Source: Amoebidium appalachense (lineage: Eukaryota; Ichthyosporea). Taken from it: a DNA stretch of 64,000 nt. The translations under genes and the position numbers were made by a program. A model generated the notes under the pieces. The model made no database searches. It worked only from the letters and a program-made list of their open reading frames with translations, and was not told where the DNA came from. This document shows, piece by piece, positions 48,988 through 64,000 of this stretch (position 1 is the first letter of the stretch; the number at the start of each line of letters is the position of its first letter). The stretch is from assembly GCA_963693365.1 (NCBI GenBank), contig CAVNZM010000002.1, forward strand, positions 12,090,001-12,154,000. Reading direction: 5' to 3'.

Positions 48988-49209
48988 GTGCGAGCAGAGC
49001 AGCTGGCGAAAACTTCGCCAACGCTCCCAATAAGAGCTAGACACCAGATCTCTAACAGCCCTCGGCACACAACTGCCTACAGGACTGCACAGGGCAAGCC
49101 GCAGTCTGAAGACCACGTTCGGGGTAAAGGAAAAAAGGCTCCTAAAAACGATCACAACACCTCCTGGAGTAATAAACAGAAGAAAGGCAACGAGGACTCG
49201 AAGATATAA
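48590..49209 (+). other. Two weak candidate exons of an unknown gene
   Basis: 48590-48708 is open with a TTGCAG acceptor and a GTATCG donor (translation includes KWLDPDVLEWGQLFGL). 49000-49209 is open to a stop, with a Lys-rich end (HVRGKGKKAPKND). The phases could join. However, the first overlaps the arm of the foldback element and the second follows (GT)n, so chance frames are likely. No family is recognised. Confidence 0.2.
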
Positions 49210-50075
49210 TCTTGAACGTGTGCTCCCTCCTTCCTCCAGCTGTTTCTTATGCTCCAGCTATTTCTTATGTTACTTGCAAACCATCCTTGACAACACGCAA
49301 TCATGCATGGAAGAAAAAAAAAAAGAAAACTACATTCATATCTTTTCAGTTCTCTTTTTTCTTTTCTACAAAAACAGTATGATCGTCGACACACCTTTTT
49401 TTCGTCGTTTAGCTTAGGGACTTGTTCTATTCACTAAAGAAACACACAGTCTGAAGCTTGACTCTGGCGCCTTTTCAAAAGTTTTCTGTGACGTTTGGTG
49501 ACGTAAACAAGGAGAACACAAAAATAGATTTTCTGCTGAGTGCAGTTCTATAAATAGACCATTGGCCCTTCGTCCAATCACAAGATCCTGCGGGGATGGC
49601 ATCGCGCCGGTGGACTGAGCCGATTCAGACAAAGACAGGCATCTCAAGTGTATATATTTGTTCACACGAGCATAATGTGCTACACACAAGTTGCGTTCCT
49701 TGTTCAGCACGCTTTCAACGGTGTGTATTTATTTACATTGACTATGTAACAGCTAATAGAGTGAGAGCGAGCTCGAGAGAAGGCTTCGTGCCACGTATCA
49801 GATTGAAATTTGGAATGGAGATTCTAAAATAGATAAGCCAATAGGAATAGCTCGCTTTAGTCTCAACTAATCGCAGGTATTACAAACTAACTATATTTGG
49901 CTATTTATTCTGATGGCGCTCTGATAAGAAATATTTGAACCACTCAAAGGGCAACACAGGACCCCACACGTGGCTCGTTTCCTACAAAACATTTTGCAAG
50001 CTTCCAAGTTCGTTACTTTTCTTTTGTCGCAACATCGTATAACAAGTAGCATTGTAAACATATAAAAACGCGAAG

Positions 50076-51673
50076 ATGCCACCCAAGAAGGCGCCCGAGC
50101 CGGTTAACCTGAATGCGGCGCGTTTCGGCCGCGTGAAGAACAACCTTAAGATGGGTATTGTTGGCCTTCCCAACGTCGGCAAGTCATCTCTGTTCAATCT
50201 TCTCACAGAGCAGTCCGTTGCTGCTGAAAACTACCCCTTCTGCACCATCGACCCGAGTGAATCGCGCTGCCCGGTGCCTGATGAGCGTTACGATTATCTG
50301 TGTAACCTCTGGAAGCCGCCTTCCATGTACCCCGCTTACCTCTACGTCACAGATATTGCTGGGTTGGTGAAGGGCGCAAGTGAAGGTGCCGGTCTTGGGA
50401 ATGCCTTCCTTTCTCACATCCAGGTATGTATTCGACAAGTATATGGCTGCTTTGGATGCCCGTTCGGGCCTCCTAGGAGTTTTCTTTTGGTTTTCTTTCA
50501 ATTCTTTACACATCTAGATCACTGCTACCTCGTTCTTTTTCTGCTACTTTCTTGGAGAGTATTTCAAACCGAGAGAGTTGGCTGCACTAACACTTAGGCA
50601 TTCGGATCCGTGTTTGTGCGCATCATGGTGACTATGTCAGAGTAATGTTAAGCCTTCTAATCGTAGAAGTAAAGACAGGCAGGGTTAAAGTGACTATTCA
50701 AATGGTATTACCGAGAGTATACACACCTGCAACGAGCACTGTGGGCTGCCCATGCTTCACATCGCCCAAGGTCTGGTTCACCAAGCTGCTTCTTCCAGGT
50801 CTCTTGTGCCTCTTTTTTAAGTCGTCGTGTCGTCTGTGTAGCACTAAGCCATACGTCACCAAAGTCTATGCTATGCGGCCTACCCACCCACACTTACACA
50901 CACACACACACACACACACACAAACCCAAACACACACCACACACTTACAAACACTCACACTCGCACTCACACTTACACGCCCGTCCGCTTACGCACACAC
51001 ACACTCACTCACTCACACACACACACTCACTCACTCACTCACTCACTCACTGGCTCACCCCCCCCTCCCCCCCCCCCCCCCCCCCACGCACACACACACA
51101 CACACGTACGCACGCACAGGCCGTGGACGGCATCTTCCACGTCGTGCGTGCGTTTGAGAACGACAGTGTCGTCCATGTCGAGGACAGCGTGGACCCCATC
51201 CGTGATCTGACCACCATTCAGAACGAGTTGTGCAAGAAGGATCTTGCCATTCTGGAGAAGGCCGTCCAGGCAGAGAACAAGGATGTAAAGCGCACACAGG
51301 TGTGTGGGTTCGGTGGTTCAGCTCGCCTTACGGATCTGATGTTCTTTTTTGTATGAATAGGCGCGGTGATGGAGGGAAAATCAAGGCATGAGGAGGTTGG
51401 GGGGTGGCAGTGGTGGTGGGGGGGAAGGGGACGGTCAAGAGTGGGTTGGTTTTTTGGGGGGGAGGGTGTATTGGGGCGGTGTTCGTATGTGTGTGTGTGG
51501 AGGGGGGGGGGGGGGGGGGGGGGGTTCGTGCTGTTACCCTGCCGAGGTTTTGAAGAAAAAAAATTGTTGTTGTTGTTACTTGTTTATTTTGGATTGGGAG
51601 TTGGCGGCACGAGTGGCAAGATTGACAACCACAATGCAGTGGTGGATGGGCAGGAGGTTGAAGCTAGGATTGA

Positions 51674-51708
<35 letters not shown>

Positions 51709-53349
51709 GGGGGGGGGGGGGGGGAGGGGGGAGGCCTTCCACGATGCATACGGGAAACATTGAGGAGAGCGGGTCGGTGTGTGTGTTTATGGGGGGAGGG
51801 GATGGGGGGGGGGGGGGAGGGGACAACTAAACACGACTTCCGGGGGGGGAAAGGTGGGGTCTCCAGAGTCTATACAAAACTGTGGCATTGGGTGTTTTTG
51901 TTGTGTGTGTGTGGGGGGGGGGGGGGGGGGATTGAAAAGGTCTGCCTGCGCACGGGTGCTGGGGAGGGAGGGAGGGGAGGGGGGCATAACACCGAGTTTC
52001 ATTTAGTTCCAAAGGGGTTGGTCCTTTTCCTTTTCTTTCTTTTCTTTTTTTGGAAGGAGGAGTGGGGGGGGGGGGGGGGGGGGGGGAGGGTATTGTCTGA
52101 TTATGTGTTGCCCTGCTTGCCTTGTGTGGCCATATCTCACCCCATTTCCCGTTTTTCCCTCTTTTAGGGCACAAAGCTCTCCGGCCTGTTCATCAGCACC
52201 ATGGACAAGGTCAAATCGATGCTCGAAAACAACAAACCGGTTCGGGACGGTGACTGGACCGGCCCGGAAGTGGAGTTGATCAACGAGAAGCTGCGCCTGA
52301 TCACAACTAAGCCCATTGTCTATCTGGTCAACATCAGCCAGGCGGACTATATGAGCAAGAAGAACAAGTGGCTGCCTAAAATCCACAAGTATGTGCTTAA
52401 AATTTGGAATGTTGGAGATTTTTGCGAGCTTTTGAGCACTTTGTATACAACATTGAATATTCTAGGTTCTGATTGTAGGTTTAAAAGCAAGGGTGCATCT
52501 ACATATGCGGTTGTACACATAGAACGTGTGGGTGTGGGTGTGGGTGTGCGCGCGCGTTCGTGCCTGTATGTGAAAGAAGAATGTGACCTTATACGGTGGA
52601 CAACAAGGTTTCTTTCTTCAGCCTCTCCACCCACCATTGCAACCTAGCGTCCGTGCGCGCGTACACACACACGCACACACACACACGCACACATTACCTA
52701 CACCACTTCCCTTATCCCACTTGACTGCCGACGCAGAACCATACACTGCAGAAGCACCCACACACTGCCCCAGTTATTATGATAAAAAGTGTTATCAGAC
52801 TTACGTACACAAACACAAATACCTCACATGCAACTACTTTCATTTCATTCGCTCATGCCCACGTGCACCTCAGCCAATCACATCACTAACACGTTTTTTT
52901 TTGTTTTTTTTTTTGCCTTCTTTTTTTTTTTTGTATCGCCAGGTGGATCCAGGAGCATGGTGGCGGCACCATGATCCCCTTCAGCGTCGAGTTCGAGCAG
53001 GCGCTGTGGAACATTCGGGAAGATCCCGAGAAGCAGAAGGCGTTTTTGGAGCAGAGTGGGGCAAAGAGCATGTTGCCTAAAATGGTAACCACCGGGTACC
53101 ATGAGCTCAACATGATCCATTTCTTCACTGCCGGAGAGACGGAGGTGCGGTGTTGGACCGTGTTCAACGGCGCACTGGCTCCACAGGTGTGTTTTTGCTT
53201 CCTTTTTTTCGGATCAGTTTTTGTCTCTATCGTAGGGTTTTGGGAAAGCTTTTTGTTTGTTTTGTTTGTTTTTGTTGTTCACCGGCTTTCGGATTTGCGT
53301 GCATATCCTTGTGTCTAGGAAGCGGGTGTCGAGGCTTGTGCCTGTGACC

Positions 53350-53393
<44 letters not shown>

Positions 53394-54187
53394 TGGGTGG
53401 GTGGGTGGGTGGGTGGGTGGGGGGGTGGGGGGGGGGGGGGGGGGTGGGGGGGTTGAGCGAATGTTAAGTGTTTTGTTTTTTTTTGGGGGGGGGGGGGGGG
53501 GGGGGGACAAACATGCTTGCTGTGTGCGTGCCTGTAACGTGGTTCGGGCCTGATTATTATTAGCCTTATCTTCTTCTCTTTTCTTTTTTTTGGGGGGGGG
53601 GAGGGGGGGGGGGTTTCACTCTACGGGATGTTCCCGCATGGATAGTCGCAGGCATGAATATGAGTGCGGGTGACCATGGTCTCTGTTTCTGTTGATTCTT
53701 TTTTCTTTTCTTCCCTTAACTGTTGTCCTTCTTCGCACATTCACCTGGTGTCCCGGGGGGGGGGGGGGGGGGGGGGGAGAAGAAGATGGATGCAAAAGTG
53801 AATGGGTAGGAAGGGGGGGGAGGGGGGGGGGGGGGGATCAAGAGCGACACCAAAAAAGCATTAGTGGGCAGCTGCAGGCTCTGGTTGGATCTTCCCCCCT
53901 GCAACCAAAGTATTTCCCACTACCTCGTGTTCCCTTTTTTGGTAATTTCTGACTCCTATTTGTTTTTGGAAAAACAGGCTGCCGGTGTGATCCACAGCGA
54001 CTTTGAGCGCGGGTTCATTAAAGCGGAGGTTGTCGGGTGGGAAGACTTTAAGGCCCTTGCCACCCAGCCGAGCATGGCCGAGATTAAGGCGGCGGGCAAA
54101 TACCGGCAGGAAGGAAAGATGTACAAGATGCAGGACGGGGATATCGTGCACTTCATGTTCAACGTCACTACCAAGGCTAAGAAATAG
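50076..54187 (+). CDS. OLA1: Obg-like ATPase 1 (YchF/OLA1)
   Basis: Five exons: 50076-50423, 51120-51299, 52168-52388, 52943-53186, 53978-54187; 1203 nt, 400 residues (human 396). OLA1 is a cytosolic TRAFAC-class P-loop ATPase that associates with ribosomes and stress responses. Visible motifs: P-loop GLPNVGKSS (30-38), switch blocks [12 protein letters not shown] and DIAG (93-96) followed by [19 protein letters not shown], the G4-equivalent NISQ (231-234), the coiled-coil domain across exons 2-3 and the C-terminal TGS domain ([40 protein letters not shown]). The G4 motif of human OLA1 reads NxSE; here the last residue is Gln. The start is supported by the typical MPPKK N-terminus. Intron 2 begins with GTGTGT. 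Several introns are filled with G-runs. Confidence 0.98.
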
Positions 54188-54953
54188 AGCTGCGGGTGGG
54201 GGGATTTCGGTTTTACGGTTTCATTTTTACCGGTTTATGCAGGCGTCTATAACAAGTCCGAGCCTCCGTCCTTGGATGGCTATATGCCTAGCAAGAGAAG
54301 AGAGATTTTTACTGTTCCAACCTTACAGAAGGAGCACGTTTTGCAGGCATGACAAGGCGAGAAAGTGGTTGAATTTGTATTTTATATTAGGAATATTTTT
54401 TTGTTTTGTGTTTTGATATCGTTTCGGTTTTTTTTCTGTTGTGTTTCTTGGGGAATGGTATGTTACGATCGAGTGGTTGCAATATGCTGTTTCTCAGATG
54501 AAGTACTCTAAATCGGCATTTTGCTAATCGATGTCAATTTGATGCATGCGTCAATGGTATTTCGGATACAATTATTACCTTTGCCTATGTATGGCCCCAT
54601 CTCTTTTTTTACGTGCATCACCAATTGCCTTAAAAAGAAAAATGGAGAAATCGGAATACCGATTTAGTCATTAAAGAGTATGAGACGAAGGACAGGACCC
54701 GATAATGGGCCGAGTTACCTAGCATACAATTGCATCACATATTTGTCGAAAATAAACAGTACGCTCTAAACTTTGGCACGGTTAAACGTTCAATCTGTAA
54801 ACAAGGTAGTGACAGTCCATGGGTTGAAAACAAATGTACCCGCCGACGGGCAGAAGGGGGAGGGGGGCAGAGGAGAAGGGATATAATAGAGACAGAGGAT
54901 CTCAGAGAATGACAGAGAGGAAGGATATCGATATGGAAGGCCGAGGGAGGGAA

Positions 54954-55008
<55 letters not shown>

Positions 55009-55517
55009 CTTGGCTGCTCCACAGAAATAATTCGATCATGAAATACACTGGCGCCATAGCCAATCCATTATATCATACCTTATTTTATCGCTTTCGATTG
55101 CGAAAAAAATATCGTAATTCAATTCTTTGTACAGATTCCCAATTCATCGGTGTATCTTCCTTGATACACCTCCACCACATACCGCGTTCAGCTCACAGGT
55201 TGACTTCTTGTATACAAAGCACGAAATACATTGTATTACGTTCGTTTACCATACACTATGATAGTAATACTCCGAATGAGACTTGATCAGTTGCAGAAGC
55301 ACACACAGCTTTGCTGCGTGCGCATGCACTTTGAAGTAAATTTCTCCGGCTGTCCGTATGCGTACCTAACTGCAACTTGCTCTACTATGGGTTGTGTATC
55401 ACGTGGTGAAACGAGTAGTGCCTGTCCCTTTGTCTAATCAGGGAACCAAAAAAAACATAATACAAACGAAAAAAAAAAACAGGAGGAGGAGGTGGTGGTG
55501 GTGGTGGTGGTGGTGGT

Positions 55518-55555
<38 letters not shown>

Positions 55556-55658
55556 GGGGGGGGGAGGGGAAGATCATCCCTATGATTCAGGAGCATAGAA
55601 AAAGGACTTCTGGATGCCCAAATTAAATTTTAGCCACAATCATTCTGCCTTTAATCCC
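54188..55658. other. Convergent intergenic region between OLA1 and the phosphatase
   Basis: Contains the OLA1 3' UTR, unique AT-rich DNA to 54830, a G-run of about 50 nt (54957-55008), a stretch of unique sequence (55010-55480) and a (GGT)n to G-run compound (55491-55565). No exon is recognised. Confidence 0.6.
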
Positions 55659-63427
<7,769 letters not shown>

Positions 63428-64000
63428 CTTTCTTGGTAGCCCCCTGATAATCCTCCTCACACCGTTATAATCGAGCGTTTTGGAGCAAAACATGCATCAC
63501 GATGCACTAGGGAGATCTGGAACTAGTGGGGCATAAGGAGGAGGAGGAGGGGTAGGGTCGCGTGAGAGTGAGGGTGGTTGGGGGAGGGGGCGGGGAGGGG
63601 GGGGGGGGGGGGGGGGGGGGGAAGGGGAGGGGGGGAGGGGGGAGGGGCAGTGAGGGGGTGAAGAAAAATGTATCAATGAGTTTGATTGCTTTATATTTAG
63701 AAAGGAGGTTTCCTTTTCCCTTCAGATAGGATCCGGTGTACTAATATTAGATCTGGAGTCATCAAACTTGCACAACCTCGAACTAGAGAATCAGCGTGCC
63801 GCCAAGAGAATGTGCTGCCTATCTGATGTGTGTCCAAACGGGATGCTTGAGGAGTAGAAAGGACCGCCACCTGTCGCACAGAATTTTGGTTCAGCTGCTG
63901 ATGTGATGTGGTCTTTGTTTTGATAGAAAACAAACCTAAATCCGTTAATTAAGGAATACACGGGGAGCAGAACGAAGGAAAAACGGTCCTCCTAAGGAAC
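63428..64000. other. Upstream flank of the phosphatase gene
   Basis: Likely promoter of the minus-strand phosphatase (63428-63520), then a G-rich tract (63572-63655) and unique DNA. One open plus-strand stretch, 63726-63857, follows an acceptor-like TTTTCCCTTCAG and runs 43 codons to TAG (includes LELENQRAAKR). It could be a terminal exon of a gene outside the window or a chance frame. Confidence 0.3.

Larger units (their letters stand above)
46976..50075. other. Divergent intergenic region upstream of ADRM1 and OLA1
   Basis: Contains a T/G compound tract (47020-47098), diverged copies of the dispersed repeat (47287-47413, about 47507-47610), strongly purine-biased GA/GGGA sequence (47600-48300), a foldback element (48379-48678), a (GT)n block (48911-48981) and about 550 bp of unique DNA before OLA1 with ATTGG at 49559 and CCAAT near 49574 and 49838. 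Confidence 0.6.

Overview
This window is nuclear DNA of a eukaryote, most likely a protist or alga; I cannot name the genus. It carries seven protein-coding genes built from small exons joined by GT-AG introns, two tRNA genes with T-run terminators, and no operons or bacterial-type genes. About 90 % of the DNA is non-coding. It is dominated by very long G or C homopolymers (up to 69 nt), (CA)n/(GT)n and (GA)n microsatellites, minisatellites and dispersed repeats. I rebuilt each gene by following protein-family conservation from exon to exon and checking intron phase. The phase agrees at every internal junction I could place, except one problem in the phosphatase gene. Most long open frames here are only translated simple repeats (His-Thr, Cys-Val, poly-Pro, poly-Gly) and are not genes.

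Layout: 1-505, 29-bp minisatellite. 1913-15586 (-), an ankyrin-repeat protein with a GAF-like domain, incomplete at its 3' end, with two identical tRNA-Thr(CGU) genes in one intron. 15587-16345, shared divergent promoter interval. 16346-21141 (+), EMC8/EMC9 subunit of the ER membrane protein complex. 23997-25915 (-), stearoyl-CoA (delta-9) desaturase with a C-terminal cytochrome b5 domain. 25916-33307, a 7.4-kb gene desert with a CCAAT-box cluster, a mariner/pogo-like MITE and an E2F-like palindrome. 33308-39419 (-), mitochondrial ribosomal protein mL44. 40661-46975 (-), proteasome ubiquitin receptor Rpn13/ADRM1. 46976-50075, intergenic with a foldback element and weak candidate exons. 50076-54187 (+), OLA1/YchF ATPase. 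55659-63427 (-), PHOSPHO-type HAD phosphatase.

The genes are unrelated housekeeping functions: ER membrane insertion, lipid desaturation, mitochondrial translation, proteasomal degradation, translation-linked ATPase and phosphate release. They do not form a pathway. The most unusual features concern genome structure. Simple repeats often run right up to exon borders: (CA)n supplies the acceptor side and (GT)n the donor side. Three introns carry tandem repeats at or near their 3' splice site. A dispersed repeat family ends in poly-C, and C-tracts and A-tracts meet with a fixed polarity.
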